Shown in pieces: positions 17,920-26,183 of a stretch of 64,000 bases of DNA. Location of the stretch: positions 1-64,000 of the forward strand of contig JBEDTR010000008.1 of the NCBI GenBank assembly GCA_040119125.1. Direction: 5' to 3'. The stretch comes from Pacificitalea sp040119125 (GTDB lineage Bacteria; Pseudomonadota; Alphaproteobacteria; Rhodobacterales; Rhodobacteraceae). Under the pieces are notes generated by a model. It made no database searches and was not told the DNA's origin. It was given only the letters and a program-made list of their open reading frames with translations. Every line of letters begins with the position of its first letter. The first letter of the stretch is position 1. A program made the position numbers and the translations under genes.

Positions 17920-18948
17920 TCAAACCTTATTCGCGGCAATCAACCATTGCGCCGATTTTAACAGCGCTTGCCGCGCGGGGGTGAAGCTGATGCCGAGGAT
18001 TTCGGACGCCTTCGACGACGATATCCGCGGATGATAGCCCAGCTGCCCCCGCAATTGCCGCAGTGCCGGATCGAACAGGCCTATCACCTTCAGCAGCCAG
18101 TTCGGCGCGGTGCGGGTGGGAATGCGGCGCTCGGGATAGACTTCGGCCAGCCAAGCGCCCATCTGCGGCATAGGCACTGTCCCGGTTTCGGCGGCAAGGA
18201 AACGTTCCCCAATCGCCGCGTCACGCTCTGCCGCGCGCAGGTGCATCGCCGCGACATCAGCCACATCGACCACCGGAAAGGCGATATTGGGAAGCATCGG
18301 ATCGCGCCCCTTCAGCACACGTTCCACCACTTCCAGCGAACTGCCGTAATGCGTGTCGAGCGGCTCCCCCGCCACGAGGCCGGGATTGATGGTGGACAGT
18401 TTCATCTCGGGATGTTCAGCGACGAAGTCCCACGCCGCACGTTCGGCCAGCGTCTTGGACTTGGCATAGGCCCCGACCATCGGGCTTTCGGGATCGGTCC
18501 AGTCGGATTCGGTCAGCGGACTGTCGGGATGGGACGTTGCGGGATACATGATCGCCACGGCGGAGGAGGTCATGACCACGCGGTGCACACCCGCTGTCTG
18601 TGCCGCCCGCAACGCTCGCAGCGCGCCCTCCCGCGCCGGGCGGATCAGCGCATCGGGATCCTTCGGCTCCGACAGAGGAAAGGGCGAAGCGGTATGGATC
18701 AGCGCGTCGATCCCGGTCAGCGCCTCGGCCCAGCCATCGTCGTTCAATAGATCCAGCGTGACGAAGCTCAGGCGGTCCAGCGCGGCGGGATCGCCCAAAT
18801 GCGGACGCAACGCGGCGCGAACCTCCTCTGCGCGATCAGGGTTGCGCAAGGAGCCGCGCACGGCATAGCCCGCTTCGAGGAATTCAAGCGCCACGCGCTT
18901 GGCGATAAACCCGGTCACGCCGGTCAGCAAAACTGTTTTCATCCGCAT
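17920..18948 (-). CDS. NAD-dependent epimerase/dehydratase, dihydroflavonol-reductase-like extended SDR
   Basis: A 342-residue extended SDR of the kind annotated as dihydroflavonol-4-reductase or aldehyde reductase, probably reducing a carbonyl with NADPH. Residues 6-14 are VLLTGVTGF, an SDR cofactor loop; the substrate core includes LIHTASPFPLSEPKD, and the catalytic pair sits in YAKSKTLAE. Start ATG at 18948 or 18942. It lies 24 nt after lpxK on the same strand, so it may be co-transcribed with the lipid A unit. The substrate is not inferable. Confidence 0.87.
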   Translation of the reverse strand: MRMKTVLLTGVTGFIAKRVALEFLEAGYAVRGSLRNPDRAEEVRAALRPHLGDPAALDRLSFVTLDLLNDDGWAEALTGIDALIHTASPFPLSEPKDPDALIRPAREGALRALRAAQTAGVHRVVMTSSAVAIMYPATSHPDSPLTESDWTDPESPMVGAYAKSKTLAERAAWDFVAEHPEMKLSTINPGLVAGEPLDTHYGSSLEVVERVLKGRDPMLPNIAFPVVDVADVAAMHLRAAERDAAIGERFLAAETGTVPMPQMGAWLAEVYPERRIPTRTAPNWLLKVIGLFDPALRQLRGQLGYHPRISSSKASEILGISFTPARQALLKSAQWLIAANKV

Positions 18949-18972
18949 GATCTGGGCTGCGATCCCCGGCGA

Positions 18973-19986
18973 TCAAGACCGGGTGGCCACAGGCAACCCG
19001 ATCCGCGCCAATGCGGCGTCCAGCGGTGCGGCATCGTCCAGCACCAGACGGACCGGCAGGGTCAGCACCTTCTGGCGGAAGCTTGTCGGCAGGCGCACGG
19101 CGTCCTTTTCGGTCGTCACCAGTTGCGCCCCGATCAGACGGGCCTCGTTTTCGAGCCGGGTCATCAGCGGCTCTGACAGGGGCTGATGGTCATCCAGCGG
19201 CTCCGCTCGGCGCAGATCAGCGCCCAATTCGCGGAGCGTGGCAAAGAACTTTTGCGGATGGCCGATCCCGGCAAAGGCCAATGTCGCCAGTCCGGCCCAG
19301 TCCATGCCGGTTTTCAGTGGCTCCAACATGCCGCGCAGATGCGGCACCGTGACCTGCGCGCCCCACTCGCGATCAAAGCTGGCCTGCGCCGCGGCTGGAC
19401 CAATCGACAGACATAGATCAGCGCGCGCCATACCGCTGGCGACCGGCTCGCGCAGTGGTCCCGCCGGGATGCAGCGCCCGTTGCCAAAGCCCATCCGCGC
19501 ATCGACAACCACTAGCGACAGATCCTTGACCACGGCAGGGTTCTGGAACCCGTCATCCAACACCACAACTCGGGCGCCAGCGGCTTCGGCAGCCCGGACA
19601 CCGGCGGCACGGTCGCGTGAGACCCATGTCGGCGTAAAAGCGGCGATCAGCAGCGGCTCATCGCCGGTCTGCGCCGCGCCCATCTGTCGGGGATCGACGC
19701 GCACCGGCCCTTCCAACGTCCCACCGTGACCGCGACTGACGACATGCACGGCCTCCGGCCCCAACCGATCCGTCAGCAGCTGCACCAGCGCAATGACCGT
19801 GGGCGTCTTGCCCGTGCCGCCTGCATTGATATTTCCCACGCAGATAACGGGAATACCGGCACGGTGCCCCGACTGGCGCAGCCGTCGCGCGGTGCCCTGC
19901 GCATAAATCGCCCCCAGCGGCTGCAACAGACGCGCGGCAAGGCCGGGGTTGCGCGGTGGATAATGCCAGAAATCCGGAGCCCGCAT
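18973..19986 (-). CDS. lpxK: Tetraacyldisaccharide 4'-kinase LpxK
   Basis: LpxK phosphorylates the 4' position of the lipid A disaccharide at the inner membrane, the sixth step of lipid A synthesis. The 337-residue protein opens with FWHYPPRNPGLAARLLQPLG, the family's membrane-associated helix region, then the Walker A VGNINAGGTGKTPT (about 52-65). HVVSRGHGG and LDDGFQNP (metal and catalytic region) follow. Its start codon shares one base (TGATG) with the end of the glycosyltransferase gene, so translation is coupled. Confidence 0.95.
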   Translation of the reverse strand: MRAPDFWHYPPRNPGLAARLLQPLGAIYAQGTARRLRQSGHRAGIPVICVGNINAGGTGKTPTVIALVQLLTDRLGPEAVHVVSRGHGGTLEGPVRVDPRQMGAAQTGDEPLLIAAFTPTWVSRDRAAGVRAAEAAGARVVVLDDGFQNPAVVKDLSLVVVDARMGFGNGRCIPAGPLREPVASGMARADLCLSIGPAAAQASFDREWGAQVTVPHLRGMLEPLKTGMDWAGLATLAFAGIGHPQKFFATLRELGADLRRAEPLDDHQPLSEPLMTRLENEARLIGAQLVTTEKDAVRLPTSFRQKVLTLPVRLVLDDAAPLDAALARIGLPVATRS

Positions 19987-21344
19987 CAGATCGCCACCCC
20001 GTCCAGCGCGTCGCAGATCAGCTCCGCAAGCCTGTCCGTCGTCTCTGCCCCGTCAGAGGCCAGCGCCCAAGCGTTATGCGCCAGTGCCGCGGCCTTGTCT
20101 GGTGCCAGAAGGTCCGACACCGCATTGGCCAGCGCGTCGGGATGGCCGATCCGGCGCGCGGCACCTTCGGCGGCAAAGCGATGCAGCACCGCCCCCCAGC
20201 GCCCGCCCGTGCGGGGCCCTGCGACGACCGCCGATCCCAGCGCCGCCGGTAAATTCACATCGAATACCGGCCCCGGTCCGCGCAAAGTGCCGCCAAGCAA
20301 GGTTACGGGCGCCAACCTGAACCACAGACCCTCATCGGCGAAGCCTTCCTCCGCGAAACCTTCGGCGGCGAAACCCGTCTCTGCAAAGCTGTCGCGACTG
20401 CTGCCGTCATCATCGGCCATCCGGTCGGCGATATAGATCGAAGTCTCCTCGCCGGGCAGATCCCCGTCCGAGCGCAACGCTACGCGGCAACCGCCCTTGC
20501 GCAACGTCGCAGCCAGAGCCGGTCCGCAATCAAGATCGCCGGGCTGCAAGATCAAAAGCAGCCGGTGCGCCATACGCGCGGCCCCCACATGAGCGTTAAC
20601 GACCTGACCTAATTCGCCCGCTGGCACACGGGCCGCAAACCACACTGGCCGAGCCTTCAGCAGAGCCGCAAACTGCGCGCGCTCGTCTTCGTCGCAGGGA
20701 AGTGCGATGGCGGCCTCGCGCAGGATGCCCGCGACCTCAAGCCGGGATCCCGCAACGCCAAGCCGGGATAGCGCCGCGCCTGCCGCTCCGTCGCGGGCCA
20801 ACACCCGGTGGAACCGATGCAGCATCTGCCGATCGCGCCGCCCGACACGCCCCCCCCGCGCGGATTGGCCGGTCGCATTGGCAAGGATCAGCGGCATCGA
20901 CGACCGCGCCGCTGCTTCGAGCAGTTGCGGCCGATCAGGCGCACCGCTCCAGACCGCCGCATCGGGCCGCCAGCGGGCAAGAAATGCGCCAATGTCCTGT
21001 GGTATTTCGGCGGGAGGCAGCACCGCGCTGAGCCGAGGTTCGTCCCGCGGCACCGCGCCGGCCTGCCCGGTCAACAGCACATGCGGCCGCGGCCCGTCTT
21101 CCGCCACGCGACGGATGAGAACCGACAGGGCGCGCATGTCGATCTTGGTATTGCAGGCATGCACCCATAGTAGCGACCCCTCGGGACGCACTGCTGCAGT
21201 AGCAGCCTCGGCATGGCGCGGGTCACGGGCGGTGCTACCGCCCCACCGCTGAAACAGGTTTTCGAGGGCACCGCGCGGGGCCTCGGGCACAAACCCGCCC
21301 GCTGCTCCGCGTGGTTGGGTCACCGGCTTAGCTGGCCGCGTCAT
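19986..21344 (-). CDS. Divergent Kdo transferase (WaaA/KdtA-like glycosyltransferase)
   Basis: A 452-residue protein with the two-lobed glycosyltransferase-B layout of WaaA, placed as expected directly before lpxK. Matching segments include LLWVHA, HVLLTGQ, ARPVWFAARVP and YRLAPVTxxGG-like WFRLAPVTLLGG, then AALGSAVVAGPRTGG. It departs from classic WaaA: the catalytic Glu of the SVGE motif is not there (ACNTKIDM instead), the N-terminal membrane helix is absent, and four pentapeptide repeats (FAETG, FAAEG, FAEEG, FADEG at 320-339) are inserted before LWFRLAP. The divergence seems lineage-wide as far as I recall; activity as a Kdo transferase is therefore uncertain. It starts inside the DUF4170 gene (17-nt overlap). 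Confidence 0.75.
   Translation of the reverse strand: MTRPAKPVTQPRGAAGGFVPEAPRGALENLFQRWGGSTARDPRHAEAATAAVRPEGSLLWVHACNTKIDMRALSVLIRRVAEDGPRPHVLLTGQAGAVPRDEPRLSAVLPPAEIPQDIGAFLARWRPDAAVWSGAPDRPQLLEAAARSSMPLILANATGQSARGGRVGRRDRQMLHRFHRVLARDGAAGAALSRLGVAGSRLEVAGILREAAIALPCDEDERAQFAALLKARPVWFAARVPAGELGQVVNAHVGAARMAHRLLLILQPGDLDCGPALAATLRKGGCRVALRSDGDLPGEETSIYIADRMADDDGSSRDSFAETGFAAEGFAEEGFADEGLWFRLAPVTLLGGTLRGPGPVFDVNLPAALGSAVVAGPRTGGRWGAVLHRFAAEGAARRIGHPDALANAVSDLLAPDKAAALAHNAWALASDGAETTDRLAELICDALDGVAI
20328..20387 (-). repeat. Four tandem 15-bp units within the waaA-like gene
   Basis: Minus-strand units of the form TTYGCNGANGANGGY, in frame, encode FAETG-FAAEG-FAEEG-FADEG. The units differ mainly at third positions and in one or two residues, so this is an older in-frame minisatellite rather than a fresh slip. 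It lies at the surface-like junction just before the conserved LWFRLAP segment. Confidence 0.88.
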
Positions 21345-21588
21345 CGGCAGGAGAGGTCATTGCCTCCTCCTCCCGCAGGCGGTGCAGATCGGCGATGTAA
21401 TAGCGCATATGGGCATTGTCGACGGTGCGCTGGGCTTCGCCCTTCCACGCCGCGTAGGCGGTGTCGTAATCAGGAAAAATGCCAACGATATGCAGATCAT
21501 CGACATTGCGGAATACGTTGCGGGTCGGGTCGTCCAACTCGCCACCGAACACGAGGTGAAGACGCTGTTGGGATTTGCTCTCGGTCAT
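21328..21588 (-). CDS. DUF4170 domain-containing protein
   Basis: An 86-residue protein of the DUF4170 family, with LHLVFGGELDDPTRNVFRN near the start, IVGIFPDYDTAYAAWKGEAQRTVD in the middle and MRYYIADLHRL near the end. No signal or membrane segment. In alphaproteobacteria this family regularly precedes the Kdo transferase and lpxK, as here with a 17-nt overlap, so a link to lipid A/Kdo metabolism is inferred. Biochemical role unknown. Confidence 0.88.
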   Translation of the reverse strand: MTESKSQQRLHLVFGGELDDPTRNVFRNVDDLHIVGIFPDYDTAYAAWKGEAQRTVDNAHMRYYIADLHRLREEEAMTSPADDAAS

Positions 21589-21714
21589 GGGGAGGCTCCG
21601 TTCATGGTGACCTTTGCCCGGAACCTAGAGGATCGCCCCCCGGCTCTCAAGCGATGGCTGGCAATCACGCGGCGGAGCGCCGCCGGTTGGCGTCACGCTG
21701 CGCGGCGTGTCAGA

Positions 21715-22938
21715 TCATTCAGTCGCGGCCTGATACCACGCCATGATTGCCGCACGCTCATCAGGCTCGATGAAGCTCAGGTTCGAGGGCGGCATGGCAT
21801 GGCCAACCCCTGCCTGAAGGTAGATCGCCCGCGCGTGTCCGGCGATATCGGCGGTCGTTTCCAGATGCACACCTTTCGGGGCCCAATGCAGGCCCGGCCA
21901 ATCCGGGTCTGTCGCGTGGCACATCGAGCAGCGGCCCATCACGATGTTTTCCACCTCCGCAAACCCGTCGGCGGCGGCAAAACGCTCGGCCGCGGCGGTC
22001 ATCGCCTGATCCTCACCCTCGGGGCGGAACATCGGCGCTGTGGAGAGCCACATGATGACAAGGAAGATCACCACCGTCACCGCCCATGTCCAATGCGGGT
22101 TGCCACGCCCGGCGTGGTGGGAATTGAACCAATGTCGGATCGAAACCCCCATCAAGAAGACCAGCGATGCGATGATCCAGTTCGCCTCCGACGCGAAAGC
22201 CAGCGGGTAGTGATTGGACAGCATCAGGAAGATGACCGGCAGCGTCAGGTAGTTGTTATGAGTGGACCGCTGCTTGGCGATCTTGCCGTATTTCGGATCG
22301 GGGCTGCGCCCGGCAATCAGATCCGCAACGACGATCTTCTGGTTGGGGATAATCACCAGAAACACGTTGGCCGACATGATCGTCGCGGTAAACGCGCCCA
22401 GATGCAGCAGCGCCGCGCGCCCGGTAAACACCTGCGTATAGCTCCACGCCATCGCCACGAGGATCGCGTAAAGCACCAGCATCAGCCCGGTCGAGCTATT
22501 GCCCAGCCGGGAATTGCAGATTGCGTTATAGGCCAGCCAGCCAAAGCCCAGCGACCCTGCGGATATCAGCACCGCCTGCCACACCGCCAGATCCGCGACG
22601 TTCGGATCGATGAGGTAGAACTCCGCGCCGAGGTAATAGACCAGCACCAACAAGGCAAAGCCCGAGGCCCAAGCCGCGTAGCTTTCCCATTTGAACCAGA
22701 TCAGATCGGCGGGCATGTGATCGGGCGCCACAAGATATTTCTGCAGGAAATAGAACCCGCCGCCATGCACCTGCCACTGCTCGCCCCCGACGCCCTTATC
22801 GGCATGCGGAGAACGGCGCAGCCCAAGGTCGAGCGCGATGAAATAAAACGATGAGCCGATCCACGCGATCGCGGTGATCACATGAAGCCAGCGAACGGCG
22901 AATTCGGCCCAGGCGCCGATAACGGCAAGATCATACAT
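21715..22938 (-). CDS. puuD: PuuD, membrane-bound urate hydroxylase with C-terminal cytochrome c
   Basis: PuuD oxidises urate to 5-hydroxyisourate, passing electrons to a C-terminal cytochrome c rather than oxygen. The 407-residue protein has about eight membrane segments beginning with LHVITAIAWIGSSFYFIALD, an extended domain with HGGGFYFLQKYLVAP and HNNYLTLPVIFLMLSNHYP, and a C-terminal heme c domain with CSMCHA near 335. The start is the ATG at 22938; the frame is open upstream but carries no membrane or signal sense. It is divergent from allantoicase, matching a purine degradation locus. Confidence 0.93.
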   Translation of the reverse strand: MYDLAVIGAWAEFAVRWLHVITAIAWIGSSFYFIALDLGLRRSPHADKGVGGEQWQVHGGGFYFLQKYLVAPDHMPADLIWFKWESYAAWASGFALLVLVYYLGAEFYLIDPNVADLAVWQAVLISAGSLGFGWLAYNAICNSRLGNSSTGLMLVLYAILVAMAWSYTQVFTGRAALLHLGAFTATIMSANVFLVIIPNQKIVVADLIAGRSPDPKYGKIAKQRSTHNNYLTLPVIFLMLSNHYPLAFASEANWIIASLVFLMGVSIRHWFNSHHAGRGNPHWTWAVTVVIFLVIMWLSTAPMFRPEGEDQAMTAAAERFAAADGFAEVENIVMGRCSMCHATDPDWPGLHWAPKGVHLETTADIAGHARAIYLQAGVGHAMPPSNLSFIEPDERAAIMAWYQAATE

Positions 22939-23183
22939 GCAGGAAGCTTTCGTCAAAGGCAGGTTGCCTGCGAGTTTCCAGAATGATCGCAGAAAAACAA
23001 TAGCCGCCCGTGGGGCAGCTTTTATCAGCAGGCCGCGGTTGCGCACGCGCCACGCGCAGTGCCCTCGCTTGCAGCAGACGCGCCTTGGTCCTATGCACTT
23101 TGGCAAGAGGCCTTTCCGGCCCTTCCAGCGCGCCCGCCTTTTGCGTGGCCCCGCTGCCCTTCTGACCACGACCAAGGCTTCGC

Positions 23184-24203
23184 ATGACGACCATAGAGAA
23201 CATCCGCGCCGACATCCCGCTTTTCGCCCGCACCGGCATCAATCTGGCCTCAGCCGGTTTGGGCGCGCAGGCGATTTCGGCCAGCAACGAATTCTTCGCA
23301 CCGCTGGAGCGGATGCTGCAAGACAATGTGCCGGTCTTCATCCCCGACAAATTCGATGACAACGGCAAGTGGATGGATGGCTGGGAAACCCAGCGTCGTC
23401 GCGACGGGGGCCATGACCACGCGATCATCAAACTGGCCGCGCCGGGACGCATCCTTGGCTTCAACATCGACACCTCACATTTCACCGGCAATTACGCCCC
23501 GGCCTGCAAGATCGAGGCCGCCAATGAACTGGGCGAAAGCGAGGATGACACCAATTGGGTGCCGATCCTGCCGCATAAGGCCCTGAGCGCCTCGGCGGAG
23601 CACTATTTCTCCTGCGACAGTTTCGAAAACTGGAACTACCTGCGCCTGCATATCTATCCTGATGGCGGGATTGCACGGCTGCGGGTTTACGGAGTGCCGG
23701 AACTCGACGATGCCTCGGGCGGGGAAATCGATCTGGTCGCGGCGCTGAACGGCGGTCGCATTCTGGCGTTCTCGGACGCGCATTACGGCGATTACATGCG
23801 CCTGCTCGCGCCCGGACGCGGCATCAATATGGGCGATGGCTGGGAAACCCGCCGCCGCCGCGAGCCGGGATATGATTGGATGGTGCTGGCGCTGGGGGCG
23901 CGGGGCGTAATTGACAAAGCGCTGATCGATACCTGCCATTTCAAGGGAAATTACCCGGATCGCTGCTCGATCCAAGTCGCGGATATGCGCAATTTCGGGG
24001 ACGGGCTGACCGACGCGCTGGTCACGGATTCGATGTTCTGGAAAACGCTGCTCCCCGAAACCCGCCTACAGGCCGATCACGAACACTGGTTCGAGGAATT
24101 GGCCGATTTCGGACCGGCGACGCATGTGCGGTTCAACATGTTCCCCGATGGCGGGGTCAGCCGTTTGCGGCTGTTCGGACGGCCCGTCGGCCGCCCGGAC
24201 TGA
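23184..24203 (+). CDS. alc: Allantoicase
   Basis: Allantoicase hydrolyses allantoate to ureidoglycolate and urea. The 339-residue protein shows the family's internal duplication: GWETQRRR, then DTSHFTGNYAPAC in the first half, and GWETRRRR, DTCHFKGNYPDRC in the second. HxxxGNY pairs hold the conserved ligand residues. The start is the ATG at 23184. With PuuD across a 245-nt intergenic gap it covers the first and late steps of urate breakdown; the intermediate enzymes and uptake genes are not in this window. Confidence 0.93.
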   Translation: MTTIENIRADIPLFARTGINLASAGLGAQAISASNEFFAPLERMLQDNVPVFIPDKFDDNGKWMDGWETQRRRDGGHDHAIIKLAAPGRILGFNIDTSHFTGNYAPACKIEAANELGESEDDTNWVPILPHKALSASAEHYFSCDSFENWNYLRLHIYPDGGIARLRVYGVPELDDASGGEIDLVAALNGGRILAFSDAHYGDYMRLLAPGRGINMGDGWETRRRREPGYDWMVLALGARGVIDKALIDTCHFKGNYPDRCSIQVADMRNFGDGLTDALVTDSMFWKTLLPETRLQADHEHWFEELADFGPATHVRFNMFPDGGVSRLRLFGRPVGRPD

Positions 24204-24213
24204 CCCAAGCGCC

Positions 24214-25017
24214 CTATTCGGGCACCGCAAAAGTCAGGTTCGCCCAAATCGAGCGCCAGACCGGACCAGCCTGCGGATCATCATTGTCGGTGGCGGACAT
24301 CGCCACCGAATCCACCATATATTCGTGATCCGGCTTCACGGGGAATGTCGTCTGCCCGGCAGCATCCGTGCGGTAGTAGCTGGTGTTGACGGTATCGTCG
24401 GCGGCGCGCTCGAACACCTCGACCTGCGTATCGACACGAGGTTCCCCGTCGAGACGCACCTCAACGCGCATGCCGTCGGATAGATCATCCGTATAGGGGT
24501 TGGTGCGCGCGACGATCTCGATCTTCAGTCCCGTGACCTCATCCTGCCCCGCGCCATTGCCCACCGCGATCAGAGATTTCGCATAGCGGCGATAGACTTC
24601 CTTTACCGGATCTTCGGGCAGGCCGCGGTCGTAATGCACCTGAGGGAACCCCGGCAGATCCTTATGTGTGAAGAAGTTGGTGAAGGTTTCCCAATCGTCA
24701 TAGGTCAGGGTGCTGTCGGCGGTTTCATGGACCACGACAACCAGCCCGGCGTCGCCCGCCGGAACATTCAGCGCAGGCCGATCGCCGATCCGCGGCTCCA
24801 CCAAAGTGACGGCGCCATCCTGCCTCGTTTCGAACCGCGCAGCGCGTTTCGGGATGTAAGCGTATCCGGCGCCAGAGAATTCTGACCCCACCCGCAATTC
24901 GGCAATGATCTGGCCTCCGGGCTCGACCGTATAGTCTTCCGGCGATATCCAGAACTCATGCGCCCATGCCGGACCGGATATCGCGCAGATCAGCGCCGCC
25001 CCTATTATTTGTCTCAT
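24214..25017 (-). CDS. DUF4198 periplasmic protein
   Basis: A 267-residue exported protein with an N-terminal signal (MRQIIGAALICAISGPAWA, cut before HEF) and a beta-rich DUF4198 domain (HEFWISPEDYTVEPGGQI, FPVKPDHEYMVDSVA). The mature N-terminus begins with His, a common feature of such domains tied to metal handling. Members often accompany nickel, cobalt or copper uptake, and here the neighbour is a HupE/UreJ protein divergent by only 12 nt from the start codon. The ATG at 25017 has AGGGG about 9 nt upstream. Metal specificity unknown. Confidence 0.82.
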   Translation of the reverse strand: MRQIIGAALICAISGPAWAHEFWISPEDYTVEPGGQIIAELRVGSEFSGAGYAYIPKRAARFETRQDGAVTLVEPRIGDRPALNVPAGDAGLVVVVHETADSTLTYDDWETFTNFFTHKDLPGFPQVHYDRGLPEDPVKEVYRRYAKSLIAVGNGAGQDEVTGLKIEIVARTNPYTDDLSDGMRVEVRLDGEPRVDTQVEVFERAADDTVNTSYYRTDAAGQTTFPVKPDHEYMVDSVAMSATDNDDPQAGPVWRSIWANLTFAVPE

Positions 25018-25029
25018 CGGAGTATCCCC

Positions 25030-26181
25030 TTGTCCCTGTTAATGCCCAAGCTGCGGCTGCCCGCTCTTCTGTCAACGATCCTCGCGGCTTTGTGGCTGGC
25101 CTGTGCCGGGGCTGCCGCTGCCCACGAACTGCGCCCCGCCGTGTCGGATATCGAGGTCGCCGCCGAGAGCGTGACAATGACCGTGACCCTGTCGGGTGAG
25201 GCCGTGGTAACGGGCATCGACCAGAGCGCATTGGATGATACGAACGAAAGTCCCCTGTCGGATGACTATGACGCATTGCGCGCCTTGCCCCCGGAACAAC
25301 TGGCCGAGCGGTTCACTGCCGCATGGCCAGAAATCGCCGCCGGGCTGGACCTGCGCGCCGGTGCGGAGCGGCTGACGCCTGAGCTGCAAGCGGTCGAGGT
25401 CACGGATGAGCCCGACCCCGCCCTGCCGCGTGACAGCCGCGTGACATTTACCGCGACGCTGCCGCAGGGCGAGACCCCCGTGACCGTCGGCTGGGAGCCA
25501 AGCTATGGCCCGCTGGTGATCCGGCAGGTTGGCGCGGGCGAGGATGCCTATACCGCCTATCTCAACCCCGGCGACCGGTCCGAGCCGCTGCCGCGTGGTG
25601 AAATCGTCAGCGAAAGCCACCTGTCGACCTTCCTGCGCTACATTGTAATCGGGTTCGAACATATCGTCCCGATGGGGCTCGATCACATCCTGTTCGTGCT
25701 GGGGCTGTTTTTCTTCTCGCTGCATCTGCGTCCGCTGCTGTTGCAGGTCACGGCCTTCACGCTGGCCCATACCGCGACATTGGCGCTGGCGAGCCTCGGA
25801 CTTGTCACCATCCCCGCCACCATCGTGGAGCCTTTGATCGCGCTGTCGATCGTCTATGTCGCCGTCGAAAACATCCTGCGGCCCAAGCTGGGCTGGTGGC
25901 GTTATGCAGTGGTGTTTGGTTTCGGCCTGCTGCACGGGCTGGGCTTTGCCTACATGCTGGGCGATCTGGGCCTGTCGCCTGCGCGTTTTGTCACCGGGCT
26001 GATTGGGTTCAACGTCGGCGTGGAATTCGGACAACTGACCGTGATCCTCGCCGCGCTGGTGCTGGTCGGCTGGGCGGGGCGCAAGGTCTGGTATCGCCGG
26101 GTGGTCGCGGTGCCCGCGTCGATCTTTATCGCGCTGGTCGGGGCCTATTGGTTTCTGGAGCGCACCGTTCTGGCGATCTGA
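25030..26181 (+). CDS. HupE/UreJ family membrane protein
   Basis: A membrane protein with an N-terminal signal and a soluble periplasmic stretch (to about residue 200), then a C-terminal HupE/UreJ domain of six or so helices containing the metal motif HIVPMGLDH and VVFGFGLLHGLGFAYMLGDLG. HupE/UreJ members are permeases of nickel or related ions. I propose the TTG at 25030 because GGAG lies 7 nt upstream; the ATG at 25042 has no site at the right distance but starts the signal directly. Head-to-head with DUF4198 and followed 2 nt later by the convergent dinB. Confidence 0.82.
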   Translation: MSLLMPKLRLPALLSTILAALWLACAGAAAAHELRPAVSDIEVAAESVTMTVTLSGEAVVTGIDQSALDDTNESPLSDDYDALRALPPEQLAERFTAAWPEIAAGLDLRAGAERLTPELQAVEVTDEPDPALPRDSRVTFTATLPQGETPVTVGWEPSYGPLVIRQVGAGEDAYTAYLNPGDRSEPLPRGEIVSESHLSTFLRYIVIGFEHIVPMGLDHILFVLGLFFFSLHLRPLLLQVTAFTLAHTATLALASLGLVTIPATIVEPLIALSIVYVAVENILRPKLGWWRYAVVFGFGLLHGLGFAYMLGDLGLSPARFVTGLIGFNVGVEFGQLTVILAALVLVGWAGRKVWYRRVVAVPASIFIALVGAYWFLERTVLAI

Positions 26182-26183
26182 TC

